DNA of 64,000 bases from an uncultured Desulfobacterales bacterium. Its GTDB lineage: Bacteria > Desulfobacterota > Desulfobacteria > Desulfobacterales > JAHEIW01. The notes under the pieces were generated by a model, which worked only from the letters and a program-made list of their open reading frames with translations, was not told the DNA's origin and searched no databases. The first letter of the stretch is position 1. Each line of letters begins with the position of its first letter. The stretch is taken from the NCBI GenBank assembly GCA_947259495.1, contig CAMYLV010000020.1:58030-122029 (forward strand), given 5' to 3'. The position numbers were made by a program, and so were the translations under genes. Below, one piece after another: positions 34,212 through 41,867 of the stretch.

Positions 34212-34754
34212 ATGGGGTTCCCCGCATATCAAGCGCGTGTGCCCGCGTGCGTGTTTTTGCTGCTTTTTAACCGGCCGGATCCTTACATTTTGGCTATTCA
34301 AAAGTCGGATACGGAAGGTTATCCCTGGCGCAACCAGGTGGCCTTGCCGGGAGGTCACATGGAAAGTACGGATCCCAGTCCGGTTGCAACTGCCTTTCGG
34401 GAACTGGAAGAAGAGCTGAAAATCAGCAAGGATCAGGTCGATTTTATCGGTTCCCTCGGGCACTTCCAGACCCTCACCCGGCCCAGAGACATCGAGGCTT
34501 TTGTAGGGCTCTGGAACCGTAAGGGGCCGGTTCGTTATGATGCAACCGAAATCGCCAGAATTTTAGAAATTCCGCTGAATACACTTATTAAAACGCATCA
34601 GGTTAAAAACTATCATGCGTTCAGGCCGGATATTCGCGAGCTTGAATATCCTTTCGGAGATGTCATCATATGGGGGGCGACGGCTCGAATACTTTACCAT
34701 TTCATAGAGCTCATCTATCCTCTGATAGACGACAGTGATGACGATAGCGAATAA
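34212..34754 (+). CDS. Nudix hydrolase, CoA-pyrophosphatase-like; start uncertain
   Basis: A Nudix protein of at least 180 residues. The Nudix box is complete: GGHMESTD ... ATAFRELEEELKI, preceded by WRNQVALPGGH as in NudL-type CoA or nucleotide pyrophosphatases. In-frame codons upstream of the ATG (34137-34211) translate to a protein-like segment (FETIDYQRLKEVIHNSRP) typical of the family N-terminus, back to a TAA at 34134, but contain no ATG, GTG or TTG. The true start may be a rare ATT/ATA codon, or a frameshift removed it. Acidic C-terminus. Confidence 0.85.
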   Translation: MGFPAYQARVPACVFLLLFNRPDPYILAIQKSDTEGYPWRNQVALPGGHMESTDPSPVATAFRELEEELKISKDQVDFIGSLGHFQTLTRPRDIEAFVGLWNRKGPVRYDATEIARILEIPLNTLIKTHQVKNYHAFRPDIRELEYPFGDVIIWGATARILYHFIELIYPLIDDSDDDSE

Positions 34755-34789
34755 CGCAAAGCGTAAATTTTAAGGTTGAATTCATAGAA

Positions 34790-34820
34790 AAGATGGATAG
34801 TTTTTTTGACAACCCCTCTA
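34790..34820 (-). repeat. Possible remnant of the MITE-like element
   Basis: AGTTTTTTTGACAACCCCTC resembles the T-run plus terminal repeat of the element. The other end is missing, so this is either a truncated copy or chance. Confidence 0.3.
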
Positions 34821-34830
34821 AGTGGAGTCG

Positions 34831-35115
34831 TTATCGATTGGGTTTTTGGGTATAGCGTTTAATCAGGCGGATGGTTGTCGTGGCGATGATCGCGACGCTC
34901 ATGGCAAGCAATACGGCGGGTACCCAAATGAATCCATGGTAGGAAGCGTTCTCCCTGGCGACCGCCAGGCCGGCGGCTGCAAATAAAAACACCAGCAGCA
35001 TAAACAAGACCACAATAATGTAAGCTGTGGTAGAATTGTACCAGGGGATGACCGCTTTTCTGAAAACCGGATTTTTGTCAGCAGGCATTGGATTGATTTT
35101 ACCTGAATCTTGCAT
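34831..35115 (-). CDS. Small two-helix membrane protein
   Basis: A 94-residue protein I cannot assign to a named family. It has two hydrophobic segments (about 31-53 and 63-83) separated by a short polar stretch, with Arg/Lys at both ends. The N-terminus contains VFRKAVIPWYNST, a pattern consistent with conserved small proteins of sulfate reducers. The start may be residue 1 (35115) or the second Met (35088). It is convergent with the Nudix gene and divergent from the ChaN-like gene. Confidence 0.65.
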   Translation of the reverse strand: MQDSGKINPMPADKNPVFRKAVIPWYNSTTAYIIVVLFMLLVFLFAAAGLAVARENASYHGFIWVPAVLLAMSVAIIATTTIRLIKRYTQKPNR

Positions 35116-35243
35116 GAAAATTAATGCGAAATTGAGATTGCATACGAAAGCCTCCGACTTGTCCGCCTGTGGCGGACTCGTGCAGAATTCAAGTTTAACT
35201 TACTCATCTTATCGATCTCAACGTGAAAAATCAAGGTGTGGTC

Positions 35244-36155
35244 ATGTATCGAAAAACAAATGGGAAAAGAAATTCATATGCTTTGCCGGGCCGATGTTGT
35301 ATCGGCCTTGTGGTGCTCGGTTTATTTTGGAGCTGTGCAGGGAAATCCGATAAAGTGCTGATCCAAGATACATCAAAGGACCTTAGGCCGGGCACCATAA
35401 TTTCGGCAGAAACCCGGGAAGCAGTCACCTTTGATGAAATGATGGAAGATCTTAACCGCCATCAAATTATTTTTATCGGCGAAGAACACACCAGTGCTTC
35501 TCAGCACTCCATTCAGTTAAAAATCCTCGAGGCCGCCTTTAAAAACAACCATGCCCTTGTCGTTGGGATGGAAATGTTTGATCGCTCCTACCAGCCGGTA
35601 CTGGATTTATGGTCTGCCGGGGTTCTGGAGGAAGAAACATTTTTACGAAAAACACACTGGTATGCAAATTGGCGCTATGATTTTGCTTTGTATCGGAATA
35701 TCTTTTTGTTCATCAAGCAAAACAGAATCAAACTGGTGGCCCTGAATATTCCTTTTCACATCCCTGGCCGTATCCGCGTTGGTGGCATTGAGAATTTATC
35801 CGATAGCGATAAAAATTATTTGCCCAAAGAGATCGACACCGCCAATACGGCACATCGAAATTACGCCAGAGCAATATTTGATCAACACCATTTTACCAGT
35901 CGTGTCAAATTCGATGATTTTTACATGGCCCAGTGCGTATGGGATGAAATCATGGCGGAGTCGATTGCGGCTGATCTTGGAAACAAAAAGGTCATTGCTC
36001 TGGTCGGCAACGGTCATATTCAATACAAATACGGCGTGCCGGACCGCACCTTTCGACGCACCGGGGCCTCATTTCGAACGATTTACCTGGCTTCGGCGGG
36101 GGAAGAGGTTGAGCTGAATATTGGGGATTTTATCTGGATAACTGCTGCTAAATGA
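35244..36155 (+). CDS. ChaN-like (haem-binding uptake, Tiki-type) lipoprotein
   Basis: A 303-residue protein of the ChaN/DUF399 family. The N-terminus has a signal segment ending in a lipobox-like GLFWSCAGK (Cys near residue 30), so it is probably lipid-anchored. The catalytic-like pattern IIFIGEEHTSASQHSIQL, VVGMEMFDRSYQPVL and the C-terminal VIALVGNGHIQYKYGVP are the family signatures (paired Glu-His and Gly-x-His). Relatives bind haem in iron uptake or act as metalloproteases; which applies here is unclear. The ATG at 35244 with AAGGTG upstream is preferred to GTG at 35223. Confidence 0.88.
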   Translation: MYRKTNGKRNSYALPGRCCIGLVVLGLFWSCAGKSDKVLIQDTSKDLRPGTIISAETREAVTFDEMMEDLNRHQIIFIGEEHTSASQHSIQLKILEAAFKNNHALVVGMEMFDRSYQPVLDLWSAGVLEEETFLRKTHWYANWRYDFALYRNIFLFIKQNRIKLVALNIPFHIPGRIRVGGIENLSDSDKNYLPKEIDTANTAHRNYARAIFDQHHFTSRVKFDDFYMAQCVWDEIMAESIAADLGNKKVIALVGNGHIQYKYGVPDRTFRRTGASFRTIYLASAGEEVELNIGDFIWITAAK

Positions 36156-36186
36156 TATATGGATGGGCGTCTTTGGCCGATGGCTT

Positions 36187-36289
36187 TATAGTGGTTGTCA
36201 AAAAAACGTTCCGATTGCGGGACGTTTTTTTGCTACAACACTTATGCCGCCATCCTTTTTTTCGGAATATTATTATGACAAGCGGTATA
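36187..36289 (+). repeat. MITE-like palindromic element, reference copy
   Basis: 103 bases. Ends TATAGTGGTTGTCA and TGACAAGCGGTATA are imperfect inverted repeats (11 of 14). Inside, AAAAAAACGTTCCG pairs with CGGGACGTTTTTTT, extended by GTGGTTGT/ACAACAC; the second half (CTTATGCCGCC ... TTCGGAATATTATT) is unpaired. The central hairpin has T-runs on both strands and could terminate transcription after the ChaN-like gene. The TA at each end could be a TA target duplication. Confidence 0.92.
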
Positions 36290-36352
36290 CTTTCCCATAA
36301 TGATGGTTGGGATAATCCCGCTTATTTTTAACCTGCTATCTTGCAAGTTGCT

Positions 36353-37216
36353 ATGGAAATTAACGCTTCCCTTGCAAATATCATTCTGGACGCATTATCC
36401 GCGCATATCGCGATATTGGATGAGAACGGGGTTATCTTAAAAACTAATCGCGCCTGGCAGAATTTTGCCGGTGAAAATCGATTGCAGAACCCTGCGGATG
36501 CATCAGCGATGAACTATCTGTCGGTCTGCGATTTGGCAAAAGGCGAAAACTCGAAAGAAGCCAAGCTCGTTGCCGAGGGCATCCGATCCGTTATTAAGGG
36601 GAAGATCGACGAATTTCTGCTGGATTATCCCTGTCATTCGCCAACCGAAAACCGCTGGTTTTACATGCACGTTACCCGTATACCCGGCCTCGGCCCCATG
36701 CGCGCTGTCGTGAGCCATGAAAACATTACCGCCCTGAAGCTGGCGCAGGAAGCACTTAAAGCTCACGAGCAGGAGCTTGAGCTGAAAACCCAACATCTTG
36801 AGGAAGTCAACACGGCTCTAAAAGTATTGCTGCAACAGCGCGAGAAAGATAAAGCCGAGCTGGAAGGCAAGGTGTTAAAAAATATCAACGTATTGATTTC
36901 GCCTTATGTAGCTAAACTGAAAAACAAAAATCTTAAATCCGGTGAAAGAGCGCTCATTGATATCATCGATTCCAACCTCCAGGATATTGTTTCCCCGCTG
37001 TTGCAGCGGCTCGTAAACGCTAAAATTATTTTGACACCCCAGGAAATCCAGGTGGCGGCGCTCGTTAAAGAGGGCAAATCCAGCAAAGAAATTGCCGAGA
37101 TCCTAACGGTTTCAGAGACAACGGTCAGTTTTCATCGTAAAAATTTAAGGAAAAAGCTCGGTCTGGATAATAGCCGCAAGAATCTGAGAGCGCATCTTAT
37201 TTCAATGTTCGACTAG
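36353..37216 (+). CDS. PAS-domain LuxR-type regulator
   Basis: A 287-residue soluble regulator: PAS domain (about 5-130; HIAILDENGVILKTNRAW), a coiled-coil linker (about 130-185) and a C-terminal LuxR-type HTH (LTPQEIQVAALVKEG, SSKEIAEILTVSETTVSFHRK, NLRKKLGL). There is no receiver or kinase domain, so it is likely a one-component sensor. The ATG at 36353 is used; a TTG at 36341 is in frame, and neither has a clear Shine-Dalgarno. It is flanked by a MITE-like element upstream and a TIR element directly downstream. Confidence 0.88.
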   Translation: MEINASLANIILDALSAHIAILDENGVILKTNRAWQNFAGENRLQNPADASAMNYLSVCDLAKGENSKEAKLVAEGIRSVIKGKIDEFLLDYPCHSPTENRWFYMHVTRIPGLGPMRAVVSHENITALKLAQEALKAHEQELELKTQHLEEVNTALKVLLQQREKDKAELEGKVLKNINVLISPYVAKLKNKNLKSGERALIDIIDSNLQDIVSPLLQRLVNAKIILTPQEIQVAALVKEGKSSKEIAEILTVSETTVSFHRKNLRKKLGLDNSRKNLRAHLISMFD

Positions 37217-37430
37217 AAACTATCTCAAAAATGCATCTAACCCGCCTGCGGCGGACAGGCGCCCAAGGGCTGCGTTACCCAGGATAAATGGATTACACAT
37301 CTATTTTTATAAAGATTAAGGTGTGCATCAAGCCGATTCAAAATGCTCGAATACTAGCCGTGTATGCTCCACTTTTGAATCGGTTTACGCCTTGCCCTTG
37401 AGCGGAATCTACAATTTTTGAGATACTTTC
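37216..37430. mobile_element. Small non-coding element with 17-bp terminal inverted repeats
   Basis: GAAACTATCTCAAAAAT (37216-37232) is complementary to 37414-37430 at 16 of 17 positions. Nested inside is another pairing, CCGATTCAAAA (from 37333) with TTTTGAATCGG (to 37383), extended by AAGG-GTGTGC/CTTGCCC-like bases. No protein is encoded. It begins at the last codons of the LuxR-type gene, so the element may supply its stop or terminator. Probably a MITE or extragenic palindrome. Confidence 0.7.
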
Positions 37431-37523
37431 TATCCTCCTGATTGATCGTTTCAAATTCGACAATCGATCAATTAGGGTAAAAATAATCTGTAAATCTTAA
37501 AGAGCTGACATTCCTATAAAAAA

Positions 37524-37552
37524 AAGGGCAGCGTCCGCAGACGGCTGCCCTT
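37524..37552 (-). terminator. Minus-strand rho-independent terminator without an annotated gene
   Basis: AAGGGCAGC (37524-37532) pairs with GCTGCCCTT (37544-37552); inside, GTC/GAC adds three pairs. An A-run precedes it on the plus strand, so the T-run follows the stem only on the minus strand. No minus-strand gene precedes it, which suggests a short untranslated RNA. Confidence 0.65.
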
Positions 37553-37876
37553 GGTAATTTAGGGTCACTCAACTATCCAGCCACATCAATCCCTAAATTG
37601 CATCCTAGTCGATTGTCGCACTCAAAATTTTTATGGCGGGTATCTTCGTGTCCTTCTTTTCTTTCTTCGTCGGATTCAACTTAATTATGGTCCTTATCTG
37701 TAAAGTTCAAGGCGATCTTTTTTTTGAGTACTGTCTTAAAATCGATCAATGTGGTTTATCCGCTGCGACAGTGATCTTAAATCTATGCACATTTCCTAAT
37801 TTGGCAATACGAGAAAAATGAGCGTTTATTGATAGGTTAAACCTATCAATTGTTTGGTGTCATCCACTTGATTGAA

Positions 37877-37923
37877 CCCCTATATATTGATTTTTTTTAT
37901 TGACAAACATCAAGATGTTGTGG
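37877..37923 (+). promoter_or_regulatory. Tandem NrdR boxes upstream of nrdD
   Basis: The first box has a perfect CTATATATTG core (37880-37889), matching the NrdR consensus CwATATnTwG. The second reads CAAGATGTTG (37911-37920), 8 of 10. The cores are exactly 31 bases apart, the three-helical-turn spacing typical of NrdR sites. They flank and overlap the promoter, fitting repression of nrdDG by ATP/dATP-bound NrdR. Confidence 0.7.
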
Positions 37924-37929
37924 TATTAA
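37900..37929 (+). promoter_or_regulatory. Sigma-70-like promoter for nrdDG
   Basis: TTGACA (37900-37905), 18-base spacer, TATTAA (37924-37929). Its spacer holds the second NrdR box and the palindrome AACATCAAGATGTT. The leader to nrdD would be about 480 bases. Confidence 0.55.
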
Positions 37930-37946
37930 TTAAACCAGAACAATGA

Positions 37947-37972
37947 AAAACCACAAATTGTGGTTTTTTTTT
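37947..37972 (+). terminator. Hairpin with T-run just downstream of the nrdD promoter
   Basis: AAAACCAC (37947-37954) pairs with GTGGTTTT (37960-37967) around AAATT, followed by five more T. It could attenuate transcription about 10-35 bases after the start site; the stem is short and AT-rich, so strength is uncertain. Confidence 0.5.
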
Positions 37973-37981
37973 GGCTTTAAG

Positions 37982-38022
37982 AGTTTACAGCATTTTACAG
38001 TATTTTACGCTACTTTACAGTT
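37982..38022 (+). repeat. 10-bp tandem repeat (TTTACAGyAt, four units)
   Basis: TTTACAG recurs with a ten-base period four times (third unit TTTACGC). One helical turn per unit. Confidence 0.7.
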
Positions 38023-38041
38023 ATTCCATTTTATCTGATTT

Positions 38042-38193
38042 ACCACAGACCCGCCCGCCTCGCCTGAGCGGCTCGCGATGGCGCGCTGGGATCACAGAGA
38101 GCGCTGAGATTGAAATCATTAAGCTGGTAAAGGCAAGGTTTTATTGGCATTATTTTATTGCAGTCTCTCTGTGTGCTCTGCGGGCTCTGTGGT
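38042..38193. repeat. Word-repeat inverted repeat (CACAGAG type) before nrdD
   Basis: ACCACAGACCCGCC and GATCACAGAGAGCGCTGAGA on the left are matched by CTCTCTGTGTGCTCTGCGGG and CTCTGTGGT on the right. Confidence 0.7.
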
Positions 38194-38414
38194 GAACGAC
38201 AGGGGGGCTTCTATAAGCCCCTTTCTTTCGGTCTGCTTATCCTGAAAGATTCTGTTAGTGGCACCCATTCATATATTCAGTACGCACGGCCGGTGATTAA
38301 TGGGATATACTGCAACTGCATTACCAAGACCGGTGGCCGGTCTGGAAGGTCTCAACCGATGACTCAAAAACAAGCAATCGATCAATTCAAACAAAACGAT
38401 GTGAGGTGACTTCA

Positions 38415-40505
38415 GTGCTAGAAAAAATTCAAAAAAGAGACGGAAGGGTTGTCGACTTCGATTCATCCAAAATTACAGCTGCGATTGCCAAAGCCGGAAA
38501 TGCCGCCGGCGAATTCGGCAAAAAAGAAGCTAAAAAATTAACGTTGCGGGTTTTAACGCTGGCGCACGAATTGCAGCTGGATCCGGAACCCGAAGTGGAG
38601 GAGATGCAGGACATTGTTGAAGCCGTGTTGTTGGATTCACCTTTTTTTAAAACCGCCAAAGCCTATATTTTATACCGGGAACAGCATGCCCAGCTCAGAC
38701 AGATTACCACCAAAGCCAATGTCGATCTGGTAAACCACTACATTCAAAAACTGGATTGGAAAATTAAAGAAAACAGCAACATGTGTTATTCCCTGCAAGG
38801 CCTTAATAATTATATTTCTTCCGAGGTGACATCCGAATACTGGTTAAACAGCATTTATCCGCCTGAAATCCGGCGAGCTCACAAAAGCGGTGATCTCCAT
38901 ATTCACGACCTGAATCTTTTATCGGTTTACTGTGTTGGCTGGGATCTGCAGGATTTGCTGCGCGAGGGCTTCAAAGGGGTTGAAGGCAAGGTTGAGAGCG
39001 CGCCGCCCAAACATTTGCGCTCCGCCCTGGGTCAGATCGTCAATTTTTTTTATACGTTGCAGGGCGAAGCCGCCGGTGCTCAGGCCATTTCCAATTTTGA
39101 CACCCTTCTGGCACCTTTTGTCCGCTATGACGATCTGGATTATGTCGAAGTGAAACAGGCCTTGCAGGAATTTATTTTCAACATCAACATTCCCACCCGG
39201 GTTGGATTTCAGACACCCTTTACCAATATCACCCTGGATTTAAACGTCTCGCCCCTTTTAAAGGATCAGCCGGTGATGATCGGCGGTACCGAACAGGCCG
39301 AAACCTATGGCGAATTTCAGCCCGAGATGGATTTATTAAACAAGGCCTTTGCAGAAGTCATGATGGAAGGCGACGCCAAGGGCAGGGTTTTTACGTTTCC
39401 CATACCGACCTACAACATTACAGTTGATTTTGACTGGGACAATCCCAATCTGGATATGGTCTGGAAAATGACCGGAAAGTACGGGATTCCCTATTTTTCT
39501 AATTTTGTGAATTCCGATATGGCGCCTGAGGATGCCCGATCCATGTGCTGTCGCCTGCGGCTGGATAACCGGGAGCTGTTAAAACGCGGTGGGGGCCTTT
39601 TCGGAGCCAACCCATTGACCGGATCCATCGGCGTGGTGACGATCAACCTGCCGCGGATCGGTTACATCAGTCAGACCCAGAACGATTTTTTTAAACTTCT
39701 CAAGGAAAAGGTCCTTCTGGCCGCCGACAGCCTATCGATCAAGCGCAAAGTTCTGGAACTATTTACCGACAAAAACCTGTACCCGTACTCGCGTTTTTAT
39801 TTGCGCAATATCAAGGAAGGGGCGGGCCTGTATTGGAAAAATCACTTTTCCACCGTCGGCATTATCGGTATGAATGAAGCCTGCCTGAACTTTCTGGGCG
39901 AAGATATCGGCTCCGAAGCCGGCCAACAATTTTCCATGGCGGTTATGGACTTTTTGCGCGATCTGATTTCACAAATACAGGAAGACTCCGGCGATATTTT
40001 CAATCTTGAGGCCACACCGGCTGAAGGCACCTCATACCGTCTTTGCATGCTGGATAAAAAGAAGTTTCCGGAAATCATCTGCGCCAATGAAGCTGACTTT
40101 CGTGCAGGAGCGGCCCCTTACTACACCAACTCCAGTCAGCTGCCGGTAAATTACAGCGAGGACATATTTCAAACATTACAGCTGCAGGACCGCCTGCAGT
40201 CCAAGTATACCGGTGGGACGGTGCTGCACATTTTCCTGGGCGAACATGTCAGCGACATCGAAACCATTAAGAAATTGATCAGAAGAGTCACCGCGAATTA
40301 CCAGCTGCCGTATTTTACATTGACACCCACGTTCAGTGTTTGTCCCTCCCACGGGTACATCAATGGGGAACAATCGACCTGTTCAATCTGTGACCAGGAA
40401 ACGGAAGTTTACTCCCGGGTGGTCGGCTATTTGCGACCCGTTAAACAATGGAATAACGGTAAACAGGCTGAATACAGTGATCGCAAGGTTTATAAGGTGG
40501 CCTAG
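38415..40505 (+). CDS. nrdD: Anaerobic (class III) ribonucleoside-triphosphate reductase
   Basis: Oxygen-sensitive glycyl-radical enzyme making deoxynucleotides from NTPs, about 696 residues. An N-terminal ATP-cone (KIQKRDGRVVDFDSSKI, about 3-90) gives allosteric control. The catalytic barrel includes GDLHIHDLNLLSVYC and GSIGVVTINLPRIGY. The C-terminus has a zinc site (VCPSHGY, CSICDQ) and the radical loop RVVGYLRP with Gly671. GTG at 38415 has GAGGTG six bases upstream; GTG at 38406 lies inside that site. NrdR boxes upstream suggest dATP-dependent repression. The activase gene follows. Confidence 0.95.
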   Translation: MLEKIQKRDGRVVDFDSSKITAAIAKAGNAAGEFGKKEAKKLTLRVLTLAHELQLDPEPEVEEMQDIVEAVLLDSPFFKTAKAYILYREQHAQLRQITTKANVDLVNHYIQKLDWKIKENSNMCYSLQGLNNYISSEVTSEYWLNSIYPPEIRRAHKSGDLHIHDLNLLSVYCVGWDLQDLLREGFKGVEGKVESAPPKHLRSALGQIVNFFYTLQGEAAGAQAISNFDTLLAPFVRYDDLDYVEVKQALQEFIFNINIPTRVGFQTPFTNITLDLNVSPLLKDQPVMIGGTEQAETYGEFQPEMDLLNKAFAEVMMEGDAKGRVFTFPIPTYNITVDFDWDNPNLDMVWKMTGKYGIPYFSNFVNSDMAPEDARSMCCRLRLDNRELLKRGGGLFGANPLTGSIGVVTINLPRIGYISQTQNDFFKLLKEKVLLAADSLSIKRKVLELFTDKNLYPYSRFYLRNIKEGAGLYWKNHFSTVGIIGMNEACLNFLGEDIGSEAGQQFSMAVMDFLRDLISQIQEDSGDIFNLEATPAEGTSYRLCMLDKKKFPEIICANEADFRAGAAPYYTNSSQLPVNYSEDIFQTLQLQDRLQSKYTGGTVLHIFLGEHVSDIETIKKLIRRVTANYQLPYFTLTPTFSVCPSHGYINGEQSTCSICDQETEVYSRVVGYLRPVKQWNNGKQAEYSDRKVYKVA

Positions 40506-40587
40506 GTTTTGTTATTTGTTATTGGTTATCTGTTATTTGGGAAGATCAACTCATTCAGTGCCTGTGCCTTTAACGCCACCTTAAAAG

Positions 40588-40674
40588 GTTTCAGGTTTCT
40601 GTGTTCAGGTGTCAGAATCGATCACGCTGAAAATCCGTAATGTCTGATGCTGAAACCTGACACCCGAAACTTGA
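40588..40674. repeat. Word-repeat inverted repeat (GTGTCAGG type), second locus
   Basis: TTTCAGGTTTCTGTGTTCAGG and GTGTCAG on the left face GCTGAAACCTGACACCCGAAAC on the right. It uses the same word as the locus at 8671-8860. A one-armed run GTTATTTGTTATTGG, CTGTTATTTGG lies just before it (40509-40541). Confidence 0.75.
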
Positions 40675-40701
40675 CGCCATAAAATAGGAGCTAACGAAAC
40701 G

Positions 40702-41403
40702 ATGTTTATAGGCGGACTGCTGAAAAACTCGATGATTGACTATCCGGGCAAGCTCAGTTGCGGGATATTTCTGTCGGGCTGCAACTTTGACTGTCCCTAT
40801 TGTCATAATCCGGAACTGGCTAAAGGTTGCTCCCGGCGTGCTACTGAATTTGATGCGAACAGCATTTACCGCTTCATTGAAACCCGTATAGGGTTTTTAG
40901 ACGGTGTCGTCATTTCCGGCGGTGAACCGACCCTGCAAGAGGATCTTTTTGATTTGTGCCGGCAGATTAAAAAAATGGGATATCCGGTAAAATTGGATAC
41001 CAACGGCAGCCGCCCCCGGGTACTCGAGCAGCTGATAGCAGAGGGGCTGGTGGATTACATTGCCATGGACCTGAAAACCGATCCGGTCAAATACGCCACC
41101 TACATACAATCCAACTGCAATGTAAAAGCCATTTTTTCAAGCATCAAGATTATTATGGATTCGGATATGGCCTATGAATTCAGAACCACCTGTGTCAAGC
41201 CCATCGTGACCGCACAGGTCATTGAAAGTATCAGTCGCTTGATTAATGGCGCCAGCGTATATGCGCTGCAGCGCTTCCACAAAAGCGAAATGCTGCACCC
41301 TGAATTTTTTAAGGAAACCAACTACGAATACAGCAATGATGAACTCAAGCAGTTCAAGGCGGTTGCCGAGCCATGGGTTAAGCAGTGCATCCTGCGACCC
41401 TAA
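40702..41403 (+). CDS. nrdG: Anaerobic ribonucleotide reductase activating protein (radical SAM)
   Basis: A 233-residue radical SAM activase that installs the glycyl radical on NrdD. The cluster motif is LSGCNFDCPYCHNPEL (CxxxCxxC near residues 27-34), after SMIDYPGKLSCGIF; ISGGEPTLQ and DTNGSRP complete the SAM-binding features. It is the longer NrdG form often paired with NrdD proteins of this type. It follows nrdD after 196 bases containing a hairpin, so it may be partly uncoupled from it. Confidence 0.94.
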   Translation: MFIGGLLKNSMIDYPGKLSCGIFLSGCNFDCPYCHNPELAKGCSRRATEFDANSIYRFIETRIGFLDGVVISGGEPTLQEDLFDLCRQIKKMGYPVKLDTNGSRPRVLEQLIAEGLVDYIAMDLKTDPVKYATYIQSNCNVKAIFSSIKIIMDSDMAYEFRTTCVKPIVTAQVIESISRLINGASVYALQRFHKSEMLHPEFFKETNYEYSNDELKQFKAVAEPWVKQCILRP

Positions 41404-41492
41404 TTGATCGTTTCAAATTAAAAATGTGGGCAACTCCTTAAACTTGAGGAATTCTATCGATTTTAATGGTCTGATTTGTTGCGATATGATTC

Positions 41493-41867
41493 TCAGCCAA
41501 AGAAGCGCGCATAAACGATCAGGCCCCAGATGATTGCAGCGCTCAGCATGCCCACGGCAGCGGCCGCCGAGCCCAAATCCTTTGCTTGTTTAGACAAAAT
41601 GTGATGTTCCGGGCCAATGCGGTCTACCACATTTTCCACCGCCGAGTTCAGCAACTCAATAATGAGAATCAGCATGCTGGAGCCAATGAGCAGCGCCCGT
41701 TCCACCACCGTTTCGCCGATCCAGATGCCGATGGGCAACAGCAGCGCAATCACAATCGTTTCAATTCGAAAAGCCATCTCATTGATCCATGCGGCTTTAA
41801 CCCCGTCCCATGAATAGATCACGGCCTTTAAGATGTGACCCATTATCGTTTCTTTTTCGTTTCGCAT
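41493..41867 (-). CDS. dgkA: Diacylglycerol kinase
   Basis: Small integral membrane kinase (124 residues, three predicted helices) that recycles diacylglycerol or undecaprenol. The catalytic signature ELLNSAVENVVDRIGPEHH (about 70-88) with following KQAKDLGSAAAAVG is complete. GAGG lies about nine bases before the ATG at 41867; a second Met eight codons on is possible. It is convergent with nrdG. Confidence 0.96.
   Translation of the reverse strand: MRNEKETIMGHILKAVIYSWDGVKAAWINEMAFRIETIVIALLLPIGIWIGETVVERALLIGSSMLILIIELLNSAVENVVDRIGPEHHILSKQAKDLGSAAAAVGMLSAAIIWGLIVYARFFG

Larger units (their letters stand above)
37217..38414. other. 1.2-kb gene-free region before nrdD
   Basis: Contains, in order, the TIR element, the minus-strand terminator, the NrdR boxes and promoter, a leader hairpin, a 10-bp tandem repeat and the CACAGAG inverted repeat. 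A frame at 37633-37821 lacks a ribosome-binding site and protein character. 38201-38400 has GGGGCTTCTATAAGCCCC (a hairpin with a short T/C run) and nothing else clear. Confidence 0.5.

Noticed and set aside
37633..37821. A 62-codon hydrophobic frame
   Set aside because: AT-rich, no Shine-Dalgarno and close to a terminator on the other strand; probably chance.
37982..38022. Short CRISPR-like array
   Set aside because: Units are only ten bases with no spacers.
37930..38414. Cobalamin or other riboswitch in the nrdD leader
   Set aside because: No conserved B12-box or other known riboswitch core could be recognised; the structure is explained by the word repeat and hairpins.
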